Positions 19,103-28,507 of a DNA stretch of 64,000 bases are shown piece after piece; the first letter of the stretch is position 1; each line of letters starts with the position of its first letter. This stretch comes from Streptomyces atroolivaceus (GTDB taxonomy: Bacteria > Actinomycetota > Actinomycetes > Streptomycetales > Streptomycetaceae): NCBI RefSeq assembly GCF_000717025.1, contig NZ_JNXG01000016.1, forward strand, positions 112,290 to 176,289, written 5' to 3'. Below the pieces are notes generated by a model. That model saw only the letters and a program-made list of their open reading frames with translations. It was not told the DNA's origin and did not search any database. A program made the position numbers and the translations under genes.

Positions 19103-19564
19103 GTGGCCGACAACGCGCGGGCGAAGAAGCTGGCGGACCTCATCCAGGTGGTGGTCGCCGAGAAACTGCAGCGCGGTATCAAGGACCCGCGTCTGGGCAC
19201 GCACGTGACCATTACGGACACCCGTGTCACCGGCGACCTGCGGGAGGCCACGGTCTTCTACACGGTCTACGGCGACGACGAGGAGCGGGCCAGCGCGGCA
19301 GCCGGGCTGGAGAGCGCCAAGGGCATCCTGCGTTCGGCGGTCGGTGCGGCGGCGGGGACGAAGTTCACCCCCACCCTGGCCTTCGTGGCCGACGCCCTGC
19401 CGGACAACGCCAAGGCGATCGAGGACCTGCTCGACCGGGCACGTGCCTCGGACGCCAAGGTCCGCGAGGCGTCGTCCGGCGCCACGTACGCCGGTGGCGC
19501 GGACCCGTACCGCAAGCCGGAGGACGAGTCCGCCGAGAACGACGAGGACTCGCCTTCCGCATGA
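19103..19564 (+). CDS. rbfA: Ribosome-binding factor A
   Basis: 153 aa from GTG 19103, with AAGGAG upstream (19089-19094). It assists 16S rRNA 5'-end maturation on the 30S subunit. The KH-like fold is visible (KLADLIQVVVAEKLQR, VTITDTRVTGDLREATVFYTV, FTPTLAFVAD). The C-terminus is a Ser/Glu/Asp-rich tail of about 30 residues. The stop overlaps the truB ATG by 4 bp, indicating coupling. Confidence 0.96.
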   Translation: MADNARAKKLADLIQVVVAEKLQRGIKDPRLGTHVTITDTRVTGDLREATVFYTVYGDDEERASAAAGLESAKGILRSAVGAAAGTKFTPTLAFVADALPDNAKAIEDLLDRARASDAKVREASSGATYAGGADPYRKPEDESAENDEDSPSA

Positions 19565-20466
19565 CGCAGAACAAGCAGGACAAAACGCCGGACGGCCTTG
19601 TCATCGTCGACAAGCCGTCCGGCTTCACTTCGCACGACGTCGTGGCCAAGATGCGCGGCATCGCCCGCACCCGGCGGGTAGGCCACGCCGGCACTCTGGA
19701 CCCCATGGCCACCGGCGTCCTGGTGCTCGGCGTCGAGAGGGCGACGAAACTGCTCGGTCATCTCGCGCTGACCGAGAAGGAGTACCTGGGGACGATCCGG
19801 CTCGGCCAGGACACCGTCACCGACGACGCGGAGGGCGAGATCACCTCGTCCACCGACGCCTCGGGAGTGACACGCGAGGGCATCGACGCCGGGGTGGCCG
19901 CGCTGAGCGGCGCGATCATGCAGGTGCCGTCCAAGGTCAGCGCCATCAAGATCGACGGCAAGAGGTCCTACGCCCGGGTGCGCGGCGGTGAGGAGTTCGA
20001 GATCCCGGCCCGCCCGGTGACCATCTCGTCCTTCCGGGTCTACGACGTCCGCGAGGCGGTCGCGGAGGACGGTACCCCGGTCGTCGACCTGGTCGTCTCC
20101 GTCGTGTGCTCCTCGGGTACGTACGTCCGCGCGCTGGCCCGCGACCTCGGCGCCGGGCTCGGCGTCGGCGGGCACCTGACCGCGCTGCGGCGCACCCGCG
20201 TCGGTCCGTACGGCCTCGACGCGGCGCGCACCCTCGAACAGCATCAGCAGGAGCTGGCCGTGATGCCGGTGGCGGAGGCGGCAGCGGCGGCCTTCCCGCG
20301 CTGGGACGTGGACGAGAAGCGCGCCAAGCTGCTCCTCAACGGTGTACGGCTGGACATGCCGTCCTACCCGCCGGGGCCGGTAGGGGTCTTCGGGCCCGAC
20401 GGGGCGTTCCTGGTGCTCGTCGAGGAGCAGAAGGGCAAGGCCAAGAGCCTCGCCGTCTTCGCCTGA
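19561..20466 (+). CDS. truB: tRNA pseudouridine-55 synthase
   Basis: 301 aa from ATG 19561, overlapping rbfA. It isomerises U55 in the T-loop of tRNAs. The catalytic motif GHAGTLDPMATGVL places Asp47 in the active site. VDKPSGFTSHDVV at the N-terminus and KRSYARVRGGE, VVCSSGTYVRALARDLG downstream are family motifs. A C-terminal PUA-like segment follows. A 14-bp-stem hairpin after the stop closes the translation cluster. Confidence 0.96.
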   Translation: MTQNKQDKTPDGLVIVDKPSGFTSHDVVAKMRGIARTRRVGHAGTLDPMATGVLVLGVERATKLLGHLALTEKEYLGTIRLGQDTVTDDAEGEITSSTDASGVTREGIDAGVAALSGAIMQVPSKVSAIKIDGKRSYARVRGGEEFEIPARPVTISSFRVYDVREAVAEDGTPVVDLVVSVVCSSGTYVRALARDLGAGLGVGGHLTALRRTRVGPYGLDAARTLEQHQQELAVMPVAEAAAAAFPRWDVDEKRAKLLLNGVRLDMPSYPPGPVGVFGPDGAFLVLVEEQKGKAKSLAVFA

Positions 20467-20490
20467 CGGGCCTCCACACGGTTGGGCCCG

Positions 20491-20531
20491 TCGTGGAGCG
20501 GGCAGCCCCCCGGTGCGTGCCCGCTCCACGA
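20491..20531 (+). terminator. truB terminator
   Basis: Perfect 14-bp arms TCGTGGAGCGGGCA (20491-20504) and TGCCCGCTCCACGA (20518-20531), 13-nt loop, 24 bp after the truB stop. The rest of the 209-bp gap to the next start shows no gene. Confidence 0.75.
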
Positions 20532-20675
20532 TCCCCCTCCCACGGCCATCCCTGTCCACGTGAACCCTCCGATTCACCCCAACGGGCGGGCGCTCGGAGT
20601 GACTGAGGGGTGCGAGGGGGGCGCTTTCGCCTCGCGGGTTGCCGGTGTCCACCGCCGGGGATCTACCGTCGTGCC

Positions 20676-23600
20676 ATGGGCAGCGGGGACCGGTCGAAAC
20701 TTGTGAGGATCTGCGATCAGGCCGGTCGGCCTCGGGGGACCGGATTCGTCGCGGACGACCGGGGCACGGTCGTCACCGGTCATCAGGCCGTCGCACGCTC
20801 CGTACCCCTGACCCTGCATGCCGCCGGCGGCCGCAGCTGCCTCGTCGGCCCCGACGACATCACCGCGCTGCCGGCTCTCGGCCTCGCCCTGCTGCGCACC
20901 GGCGGCCCCGGGGCCCTGGGCGTGGAGCCGCTCCCCGTCGCCGTACGCGAGGAGATCGGCGCGGGCACCTACGTGCGGATCGCCGCCCACGGCTGGCGCG
21001 AGGCACGGGTGCTCGGTACGACTCCGGCGACCTACTCCGAGGGCGGACACGAACACCCCGTGAGCGAGGCGCTGGAACTCGCCCTCGGCACGGACGGGCG
21101 CGACGCCCTGCGATCAGGCGGAGCCGCGGTCGGGGGGCCCGTCACCGACCCGCGCACCGGGGCCGTCCTGGGGGTGCTCTCGACCGCGCTGAGCGCCGGG
21201 CGCGAGACCGCCGGGCTCGCGTTCGTGCTGAGCCCCCGTGACGCCCCGGGGCCGCTGGCCGAGGTGCTCCGGCGCAACGCGAGCGCCGTCCCGGGATACG
21301 GCTGCGACCTCAACCTCGCGGGGGCGCTGCAGCTGACCGCCACCTCGCTCGGTCACGTCGACGGCCGCCCCTGCGGCACGGAGGCCGTGGAACGCCCGGA
21401 CACCAGCGCGGAGTTCGCCGCCTTCGAGGCCGGAACGGGCCCCGTCCTCGGCCTCGTCGGCGCCCCGGGGACCGGCCGCACCACGGAGCTCGCAGGCCTG
21501 GCCGCCCGCCGTGCCCGCGGGCCCGTGCCCGCCTGGACGCTCTGGCTGCGCGGAGCCGATCTCCTGGCCGACGACACCTCGGTCACCGACGCGATGGCCC
21601 GGGCGCTGCGGCGCTCCGGCAGGATCATCACCGCCGCCGGGGCCCGCGGCGACATGGAGGCCGCGACCCCTGAGCGGGTGGCGCGGCTCGCCGCGGCGTC
21701 GGGGAACCCGCTGCTCGTCGTCGTGGACGGCCCGGAGGAGATGCCGCCCCTGCTGGCCCACCGGCTCGCCGGGTGGGCCGGGGCCACGGCCGAGTGGCTC
21801 CTGACGCACGAGGTGCGGATGGTCGTCGCCTGCCGCCCCGAGCACTGGGAGACCGCCGGCGCGCTGTATCCGCCGGGCGCCCTGCACCGGCCGGAGGGGA
21901 CGGCCGGGGGTTCGCCGCCCGCCGTCCGGCTCGGCGACCTCACGGCCGAACAGGCCGGGCGGGCGGGGGAGCGGTACGGCATTCCGCCCGGAACGATCGC
22001 ACCGGGTCACGACCGGCACCCCCTCACCCTGCGCCTCCTCGCCGAGGTCCGGGAGGCCCTGCCCCCCGATGTGCCGGGCAACCCCGGCGCGGAGGAGGTC
22101 TTCGCCGCTCATCTGGACCTCACCTGTCTGCGGATCGCCGTCCGGATCTCGGCCCAGGCCGAGCCGCGGCTCCGGGGCGCGGCGGTCCGCAGACTGGCGG
22201 CGAAGGTGGCCGGCCAGGTCCACGAGGCGGCCAGGCGCTGCCTGGGACCGGGACAGGGGGAGCTGGACCGGGCGGCGTTCGAGGAGATCTTCCCCTGGCG
22301 CACGGGATGGGCCTCGGCGGTCCTCACCGAGGGGCTGCTGGTCCCGGCGGGCGCGGGATACCGCTTCGCCCACGAGGAACTGGGCGACTGGGTGCAGGGG
22401 GCGCACCTCGACCTGGACGCGGCCCTCCACTCGCTGGTCCACCGCTGGCACGCGGACGGGGCGCCCGCCGCCTTACCCGCCCCGCCGGACACGGCGGAAC
22501 CCCGCAACCTCCCGGTGCCGCGCCATCGCATCGGTCCGGTGCTCCAGGCGATGCTCCTGCTGGAGCGGCGGCAGGGGCACGCGGCACTGGCCCACCGGAT
22601 GGCGGACCTGATCGAGGCGATGGACCGCCTGCCGTCGGGGCCCGCCGCTCAGGACCGGCTCGCCGACGCGGCCTGGTGGGCGGCCCACCTGCTCCGGGAG
22701 AGCCTGCTCAGGGTGCCGGACGCCCGTCCCTGCCTCGGAGTGCTGCGGGTGCTCGCCGGACGGATCACCCGGCGTTCCCTGTCCGGCGGCCCGGCCGCGC
22801 TCGGCCCCTATGCCGAGTTCGGGCCGTGGTTCTGGTGCCGGATCCGGCTGCCCGAGGAGGACCGGATCGATCTGCTGCGCCGCCTGCTGCCCGCCGACGG
22901 CGCCCCCCGCACGGACGGAGGCGAACGGTACCTCGACGCCGTGTCCCGGCGCCTGGCCGCCAGGCCCAGGACCGTCCAGGCGCTGCTGTGCCGCTGGTTC
23001 ACGGACGAGAGCCCCCTGCCCTCCCAGGAGGGCGTGCCGATGCGGCTCACTGTGGCCGCCGCCGCACAGGCCCTCCTGTACGCCCGCCGGGACCTCGCCG
23101 TCGACGACCTGACCGAGGCGCTGGCCGACACCACCCACCCCCGCGCCGCCGAACTCCTGGCCGCCCTCGCCGAGGAGGAGCCGACCGCCTTCTGCAGGGC
23201 CGTCGACCGGTGGGCGCGCGACGAGGAGAGGCCGGCCCGGCGGGCCGCCGCGGCCGCCCACGCCACACTCGCCGCCGCCCGCCCCCTCTCCGGCTCCGAG
23301 CGCGCCCTGCTGCGCGGCGCGGCGCTCACCCTGCTGGCCCGGCCGGACGACGCGGCCCTGCACGCCCAGGCGCTCACCGTGCTCGTACGGGATCCGGGGA
23401 CAGGCGGCCGCCACCTGCCGCAGGCCCTGCGGCTCTTCGCCGCCGGCGACCCACGGCTGCCGGTGGCCCTGCTCGCGGAGGTGTTCCCCGAGCACCCCGA
23501 GCCGGTGCTCGCCGCGCTGCGCGCCCGCCTGTCCCTGCCCGGGGAGGCCGCCGACGACGCTCTGCGGGAGCTGGCCTCGCTGGACGCCCCGGCGCTGGCA

Positions 23601-24248
23601 CTGCACGCGCCGGGTCTCGTACGCCATTACGTCGACAGCCGCAGCCGCAGCCGCAGCCGCAGCCGCTCCGGCGAGGAAGCCGGGGCGCAGGCCGCCGCCT
23701 ACGTGGACCTCAGGCTGGAGCACAGCCCGGCGGCCCGGGCGCTGCTGCTGCCCCTGATGACCGGGCTGCTGCGGGACCGCCCCGCGCCGCCGCCCGTACG
23801 GGCCGCACTGGCGCAGATGCTCGCAGGTCCGGGAAGCGCCGCGTCGAGGCCGCTGCGGGCCGAGCTGCTGGAGGTGCTGCTGGAGTTCGAGCAGGACACC
23901 GGAGGGGACCCGGAGGTCCTCGACGCCCTGCTGCGGGCCGCCGCGGCCGGTTCCGGCAGCCGTCCCGAAGCCCGCACACGGGCTCTGGTGCACCGTACCG
24001 GGACGCTCCTCGTGCGGACGCCGGAGGGCGCGGCCCGCTTCGACTGCGGGCTGGCCGAACTCGCCCGCGACGCCCCCGGGTTCGCGGCCCTCGTCACCCG
24101 CTGGCTGGCGGACGGCCCGCAGGAGTGGGCCGCGGTCGTGGGCCCCGGTGCCCGGCGGACGCTGGAGGCACTGCACGGGGCACGTCCAGGGTTCCCGATG
24201 CCGATGCAGGCAGTGGGACGTGAGCATGGCAGTCTTAGACCTGCGTAA
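20676..24248 (+). CDS. Large protein: degenerate trypsin-like domain fused to an NTPase-like (STAND-type?) module
   Basis: 1190 aa from ATG 20676. Residues about 1-200 look like a chymotrypsin-fold domain: GTGFVADDRGTVVTGHQAV keeps His36. The Asp position (usually DLALL) reads GLALL with Gly69, and the GDSGGP motif reads AAVGGP with Val152, so proteolysis is unlikely. From about 255 an NTPase module starts with GAPGTGRTT (262-270), a Walker A with Arg for Lys, then LLVVVDGPEE as Walker B. The remainder is Ala/Leu/Arg-rich and probably helical repeat, with an (SR)5 tract near residue 990. Such fusions recall STAND-type sensors; function here is unknown. Its last codons lie 43 bp upstream of ribF. 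Confidence 0.75.
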   Translation: MGSGDRSKLVRICDQAGRPRGTGFVADDRGTVVTGHQAVARSVPLTLHAAGGRSCLVGPDDITALPALGLALLRTGGPGALGVEPLPVAVREEIGAGTYVRIAAHGWREARVLGTTPATYSEGGHEHPVSEALELALGTDGRDALRSGGAAVGGPVTDPRTGAVLGVLSTALSAGRETAGLAFVLSPRDAPGPLAEVLRRNASAVPGYGCDLNLAGALQLTATSLGHVDGRPCGTEAVERPDTSAEFAAFEAGTGPVLGLVGAPGTGRTTELAGLAARRARGPVPAWTLWLRGADLLADDTSVTDAMARALRRSGRIITAAGARGDMEAATPERVARLAAASGNPLLVVVDGPEEMPPLLAHRLAGWAGATAEWLLTHEVRMVVACRPEHWETAGALYPPGALHRPEGTAGGSPPAVRLGDLTAEQAGRAGERYGIPPGTIAPGHDRHPLTLRLLAEVREALPPDVPGNPGAEEVFAAHLDLTCLRIAVRISAQAEPRLRGAAVRRLAAKVAGQVHEAARRCLGPGQGELDRAAFEEIFPWRTGWASAVLTEGLLVPAGAGYRFAHEELGDWVQGAHLDLDAALHSLVHRWHADGAPAALPAPPDTAEPRNLPVPRHRIGPVLQAMLLLERRQGHAALAHRMADLIEAMDRLPSGPAAQDRLADAAWWAAHLLRESLLRVPDARPCLGVLRVLAGRITRRSLSGGPAALGPYAEFGPWFWCRIRLPEEDRIDLLRRLLPADGAPRTDGGERYLDAVSRRLAARPRTVQALLCRWFTDESPLPSQEGVPMRLTVAAAAQALLYARRDLAVDDLTEALADTTHPRAAELLAALAEEEPTAFCRAVDRWARDEERPARRAAAAAHATLAAARPLSGSERALLRGAALTLLARPDDAALHAQALTVLVRDPGTGGRHLPQALRLFAAGDPRLPVALLAEVFPEHPEPVLAALRARLSLPGEAADDALRELASLDAPALALHAPGLVRHYVDSRSRSRSRSRSGEEAGAQAAAYVDLRLEHSPAARALLLPLMTGLLRDRPAPPPVRAALAQMLAGPGSAASRPLRAELLEVLLEFEQDTGGDPEVLDALLRAAAAGSGSRPEARTRALVHRTGTLLVRTPEGAARFDCGLAELARDAPGFAALVTRWLADGPQEWAAVVGPGARRTLEALHGARPGFPMPMQAVGREHGSLRPA
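23637..23666 (+). repeat. (AGCCGC)5 hexanucleotide repeat encoding Ser-Arg dipeptides
   Basis: Five perfect AGCCGC units inside the large pseudoprotease/NTPase gene, giving (SR)5 followed by SG. The repeat keeps the frame and could vary in copy number by slippage. Confidence 0.9.
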
Positions 24249-24291
24249 TGGACACACACACGTACACAGGTTCGGGCGAGGAGCGGTCACA

Positions 24292-25245
24292 GTGCACTGC
24301 TGGCGTGGCTTGGAGGACATCCCTGAGGGCTGGGGACGCAGCGTCGTCACCATCGGCTCCTACGACGGGGTGCACCGCGGGCACCAGCTGATCATCGGCC
24401 GTGCCGTGGAGCGGGCGCGGGAGCTCGGTGTGCCGTCCGTCGTCGTCACCTTCGATCCTCATCCCAGCGAGGTCGTCCGCCCCGGCACGCACCCGCCGCT
24501 GCTCGCGCCCCACCACCGGCGCGCCGAGCTCATGGCCGGACTGGGGGTGGACGCGGTGCTGATCCTGCCGTTCACCGCCGAGTTCTCGCAGCTCTCGCCC
24601 GCCGACTTCATCGTGAAGGTGCTCGTCGACAAGCTGCGCGCGAAGCTGGTCATCGAAGGCCCCAACTTCCGCTTCGGGCACCGGGCCGCAGGCAACGTCA
24701 CGTTCCTCGCCGAGCTGGGCCCGACGTACGACTACGGGGTCGAGGTGATCGACCTCTACGTGAGCGGTGACGCGGGCGGCGGCGAGCCGTTCTCCTCCAC
24801 GCTCACCCGCCGTCTGATCGCCGGGGGTGACGTCGAAGGGGCCGCCGAGATCCTCGGCCGCCCGCACCGCGTCGAGGGCGTCGTGGTGCGCGGCGCCCAG
24901 CGAGGCCGCGAGCTCGGCTTCCCCACGGCGAACGTGGAGACGCTGCCGCACACCGCGATCCCCGCCGACGGCGTCTACGCCGGCTGGCTCACCGTGAACG
25001 GCGAGGCCATGCCCGCCGCGATCTCCGTGGGCACGAACCCGCAGTTCGACGGCACGGAGCGGACCGTCGAGGCGTACGCCATCGACCGCGTCGGCCTCGA
25101 CCTGTACGGGCTGCACGTGGCGGTGGACTTCCTCGCCTATGTGCGCGGCATGCTGAAGTTCGAGTCGATCGACGACCTGCTCGTGGCGATGGCCGCCGAC
25201 GTGAAGCGGTCCAGCGAGCTGATCGCGGCGTACGAACGCGCCTGA
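24292..25245 (+). CDS. ribF: Bifunctional riboflavin kinase / FAD synthetase
   Basis: 317 aa from GTG 24292, preceded by GAGGAGCGG. It phosphorylates riboflavin to FMN and adenylylates FMN to FAD. The N-terminal nucleotidyltransferase domain has GSYDGVHRGHQ and TFDPHPSEVVRP. The C-terminal kinase domain has RGRELGFPTANV, DGVYAGWL and a conserved VGTNPQFDG. An upstream ATG at 24226 would overlap the previous gene and add residues not typical of the family, so GTG is preferred. Neighbourhood truB - large protein - ribF is the usual Streptomyces order as I recall it. Confidence 0.96.
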   Translation: MHCWRGLEDIPEGWGRSVVTIGSYDGVHRGHQLIIGRAVERARELGVPSVVVTFDPHPSEVVRPGTHPPLLAPHHRRAELMAGLGVDAVLILPFTAEFSQLSPADFIVKVLVDKLRAKLVIEGPNFRFGHRAAGNVTFLAELGPTYDYGVEVIDLYVSGDAGGGEPFSSTLTRRLIAGGDVEGAAEILGRPHRVEGVVVRGAQRGRELGFPTANVETLPHTAIPADGVYAGWLTVNGEAMPAAISVGTNPQFDGTERTVEAYAIDRVGLDLYGLHVAVDFLAYVRGMLKFESIDDLLVAMAADVKRSSELIAAYERA

Positions 25246-25321
25246 CCCCTCCTGTGGTGCGCTCCACGGCACCGGGGCATGGTCGGGGGCAGGAGCTGTC
25301 GAGCCGGGAGGACGTCCGCAC

Positions 25322-26446
25322 GTGCGTGAACTGCTGTCGGAACTGCGCGACTGGCTCGCTGCCGGTACGCCCTTCGCCCTGGCCACCGTCGTGGCGGTGC
25401 GCGGCAGCGCGCCCAGGGCCCCCGGCGCCGCGATGGCCGTGACCGCCACCGGCACGGTGGCGGGCAGCGTCTCCGGGGGGTGCGTGGAGAGCGATCTGTA
25501 CGAGGTCGCCACCGAGACGCTCACCACGGGCCGGACACAGCTGCGGACGTACGGCATCAGCGACGACGAGGCCTTCGGCGCCGGGCTGACCTGCGGCGGC
25601 ACGATCGACGTCCTGGTGCAGCCCTACGTCGAGGCCGGCGACCGGGACGCGCTGCGGGAGCTCGTCGACACCATCATCTCCGGGGAGCCCGTCGCGCTCG
25701 CCACCGTGGTGTCCGGAGCCGCGCAGCCGGGCGCCCGCCGGACGGTCCTGGCCGGCCGTGTCAGGGGTTCGCTCGGCGACGAAGGGCTCGACGCGGCGGT
25801 CACCGACGACGCTCGCGGGCTGCTCGCCCAGGGCGCCACCGGCAGCACGCGGTACGGCCCGCACGGTGAGCGCCGGATGCAGGACGTCACCGTCTTCGTC
25901 CAGACCTACGCCCCCGCGCCCCGCATGCTCGTCTTCGGCGCCATCGACCACGCGGCGGCCACCGCGAGCATCGGGGCCTTCCTCGGCTACCGGGTGACGG
26001 TGTGCGACGCCCGCCCGGCCTTCGCCACCCGGGAGCGCTTCCCGACGGCCGACGAGGTGGTCTGCGCCTGGCCGCACACCTATCTGGAATCGACGCAGGT
26101 GGACCGGCGCACGGTCGTCTGCGTCCTGACCCACGACCCGAAATTCGACGTGCCTCTGCTCGCAGCCGCGCTGCGCACCCCCGCCGCGTACATCGGTGTG
26201 ATGGGCAGCCGTCGCACCCACGCCGACCGGGTCGCCCGGCTGCGCGAGGCCGGGGTCGACGAGGCGGGACTGGCCCGCCTCGCCTCACCCGTCGGCCTCG
26301 ACCTCGGAGCCCGTACGCCGGAGGAGACGGCCGTCTCCATCGCGGCCGAGATCATCCAGCACCGCTGGGGCGGCACGGGCCGCCCGCTGGGTGAGCTGAC
26401 GGGCACGATCCACCACCCACCGGAGCCCGGCACCCGACCTGCCTGA
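25322..26446 (+). CDS. XdhC/CoxI family protein
   Basis: 374 aa from GTG 25322 with GGGAGGAC upstream. XdhC proteins bind molybdenum cofactor and help its sulfuration and insertion into xanthine-dehydrogenase-type enzymes. The N-terminal XdhC_CoxI domain shows VVAVRGSAPRAPGAAM and VAGSVSGGCVES. The C-terminal XdhC_C Rossmann domain includes MLVFGAIDHAAATASIGAFLG and YIGVMGSRRTHADR. No molybdenum hydroxylase subunits are next to it, so its client enzyme lies elsewhere. It converges on the ABC importer with only 7 bp between stops. Confidence 0.9.
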   Translation: MRELLSELRDWLAAGTPFALATVVAVRGSAPRAPGAAMAVTATGTVAGSVSGGCVESDLYEVATETLTTGRTQLRTYGISDDEAFGAGLTCGGTIDVLVQPYVEAGDRDALRELVDTIISGEPVALATVVSGAAQPGARRTVLAGRVRGSLGDEGLDAAVTDDARGLLAQGATGSTRYGPHGERRMQDVTVFVQTYAPAPRMLVFGAIDHAAATASIGAFLGYRVTVCDARPAFATRERFPTADEVVCAWPHTYLESTQVDRRTVVCVLTHDPKFDVPLLAAALRTPAAYIGVMGSRRTHADRVARLREAGVDEAGLARLASPVGLDLGARTPEETAVSIAAEIIQHRWGGTGRPLGELTGTIHHPPEPGTRPA

Positions 26447-26453
26447 CCACGGA

Positions 26454-27449
26454 CTACGGGACGACCGGCACCGCTGCCCAGTGGCAGGCGACCTGCGTCC
26501 GGCCGTCCCCGTGCAGGACCGGCAGATCCTTCGTGCGGCACGCGTCCGCGACGCCCGCGCGCTCCGCCTCGCCCGAGGCGAGGATCTGGCAGCGGGCGTG
26601 GAAGCGGCAGCCGGACGGCACCTTCGAGGGGTCCGGCGGTTCGCCCGTCAGGATCACCGGCTCGCCGTCCGCCTCCGGCAGCACCGACAGCAGCGCCTGT
26701 GTGTAGGGGTGCCGTGGAGCCGTGAGAATCTGCTCGACGTCACCCGTCTCCACGATCCGGCCGAGATACATCACCGCCACCCGGTCGGCGATGTTCCACG
26801 CCAGCCCCAGATCGTGTGTCACCACCAGTGCCGACAGGCCCAGTTCGTCGCGCAGGCGCAGCAGCAGCGCCAGGATCTCGCCGCGTACGGAGGCGTCGAG
26901 CGAGGCCACGGGCTCGTCCGCGACGATGAGCTCCGGTTCCAGCACGAGGGCGCCCGCGATCACGACGCGCTGGCGCTGACCGCCGGACAGCTCGTGCGGA
27001 TACCGCAGGAAGAACCGCTCCGCAGGCCGCAGTCCGGCCCGCGCCAGCGCCCCGGCCACGGCCGCCCGCTCGTCGCCCGCGTACCCGTGGATGCGCAGGC
27101 CCTCCGCCACCGCGTCGTACACCGTGTGGCGGGGGTTGAGGGAACCGCTGGGGTCCTGGAGCACCAGCTGCACCCGCTTGCGGTACGCCTTGAGCGCCCG
27201 GCCGGTGTAGTCGAGCGGCTCGCCGCCGAAGGTGACCCGCCCGGCGGTGGGCGGCACCAGGCCCAGCAGGGACCGGGCCAGCGTCGTCTTGCCGCACCCC
27301 GACTCGCCGACCAGGGCGACGATCTCACCGGGACGGATGTCGAGATCGACCCCGTCCACCGCCCGCGCGGTCGCGGCCCCGCGCCGGCCGGGGAACGCGA
27401 CCTTCAGGGACTGGGCGCTGAGCAGGGGGGCCGGGGGAGTGGCCGTCAT
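26454..27449 (-). CDS. Oligopeptide/nickel-type ABC importer ATP-binding protein (OppF-like)
   Basis: 331 aa, start ATG 27449 (reverse), overlapping the preceding ATPase stop (ATGA). One of two ATPases powering the importer. Walker [10 protein letters not shown], the Q-loop QDPSGSLNPRH, signature LSGGQRQRV, Walker B LIVADEPVASLD and switch His (THDLG) are intact. The oligopeptide-family C-terminal extension with GCRFHARCQ is present; in related proteins such a Cys-rich region can bind a 4Fe-4S cluster. It is the last gene of a five-gene leftward operon. Confidence 0.93.
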   Translation of the reverse strand: MTATPPAPLLSAQSLKVAFPGRRGAATARAVDGVDLDIRPGEIVALVGESGCGKTTLARSLLGLVPPTAGRVTFGGEPLDYTGRALKAYRKRVQLVLQDPSGSLNPRHTVYDAVAEGLRIHGYAGDERAAVAGALARAGLRPAERFFLRYPHELSGGQRQRVVIAGALVLEPELIVADEPVASLDASVRGEILALLLRLRDELGLSALVVTHDLGLAWNIADRVAVMYLGRIVETGDVEQILTAPRHPYTQALLSVLPEADGEPVILTGEPPDPSKVPSGCRFHARCQILASGEAERAGVADACRTKDLPVLHGDGRTQVACHWAAVPVVP

Positions 27450-28507
27450 GAGGTGCTCCTTGCTTCCTCGGTACCGCCGTGCGGACCGGGCGTCACGGTG
27501 GCTTCCGGCTCCACCAGCACACAGGCCGCCCGCCGGGACGGGCCGGCCGGCCGGAGCTCCTGGTCCTCGGTGGCGCAGGAGTCCAGCGCCGCCGGGCAGC
27601 GCGGATGGAACGTACAGCCGGAAGGCAGCGCCGACGGGTCCGGCGGGTCACCCGGCAGGCCGCGTGGCGCGTGCCGGGAGGAGAGGTCGCCGATGCGCGG
27701 GAAGGCGGCCGACAGGGCGCTGCCGTAGGGGTGCCTGGCGTTCTCGTACACCTGCTTGGCGGGGCCCTCCTCGACGACCCGGCCGGCGTACATCACCGAC
27801 AGCCGGTCGCAGGTGTCGGAGAGCACCGCCAGATCGTGGCTGATCATGATCAGACCGAGGTCCTGGTCGCTGACGAGCTGTTCGATCAGCCGCAGGATCT
27901 GCGCCTGGATCATCACGTCGAGGGCGGTGGTGGGTTCGTCGGCGATGATCAGCCGTGGATCGCAGGCCAGCGCCATGGCGATCATCACGCGCTGGCGCTG
28001 ACCGCCGGACAGCTCGTGCGGATAGGCGTCCGCACGGGCGGCCGGGAGCCCCACCTGCTCCAGCAGCTCACCTGCGCGCCGGTGAGCCGCGGCCGGGGTC
28101 GCCCTGCCGTGCAGCAGGATCGGTTCGGCGATCTGGTCCCCGATGCGGTGCACGGCGTTCAGCGAGTGCATGGCGCCCTGGAAGACGATCGACGCCCCCG
28201 CCCAGCGCACGGCGCGCAGCCGCCCCCACTTCATGGTGAGGATGTCCTCGCCGTCCAGCAGGATCTCGCCGCTCAGGGTCGCGGAGGCGGGGAGCAGTCG
28301 CAGCAGCGCGAGAGCCAGAGTCGACTTCCCGCAGCCGGACTCACCGGCGATGCCGAGCTTCTGGCCGGCCTCGACCCGCAGGTCGACACCCCGCACGGCG
28401 GGGACGGACGAGGCACCGGATCCGTAGGTGACATGCAGATTCCGGACGTCGAGCAACGGCTGCCCGGTCTCCGGCTTCGGAGCGCTCTCGGTCTTCACGG
28501 CGGTCAA
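27446..28507 (-). CDS. Oligopeptide/nickel-type ABC importer ATP-binding protein (OppD-like)
   Basis: 353 aa. I chose TTG 28507, overlapping the permease stop as TTGA; GTG 28498 is an alternative. Walker [10 protein letters not shown], signature LSGGQRQRV, Walker [13 protein letters not shown] and SHDLA are present. The Q-loop region reads [18 protein letters not shown], as in OppD/DppD proteins. The C-terminal GCTFHPRCP extension is kept. It pairs with the OppF-like subunit encoded 4 bp into its stop. Confidence 0.92.
   Translation of the reverse strand: MTAVKTESAPKPETGQPLLDVRNLHVTYGSGASSVPAVRGVDLRVEAGQKLGIAGESGCGKSTLALALLRLLPASATLSGEILLDGEDILTMKWGRLRAVRWAGASIVFQGAMHSLNAVHRIGDQIAEPILLHGRATPAAAHRRAGELLEQVGLPAARADAYPHELSGGQRQRVMIAMALACDPRLIIADEPTTALDVMIQAQILRLIEQLVSDQDLGLIMISHDLAVLSDTCDRLSVMYAGRVVEEGPAKQVYENARHPYGSALSAAFPRIGDLSSRHAPRGLPGDPPDPSALPSGCTFHPRCPAALDSCATEDQELRPAGPSRRAACVLVEPEATVTPGPHGGTEEARSTS

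Noticed and set aside
24226..24291. Upstream ATG as start of ribF
   Set aside because: It lies inside the preceding gene and adds residues unusual for RibF; GTG 24292 has a better ribosome-binding site and family-typical N-terminus.
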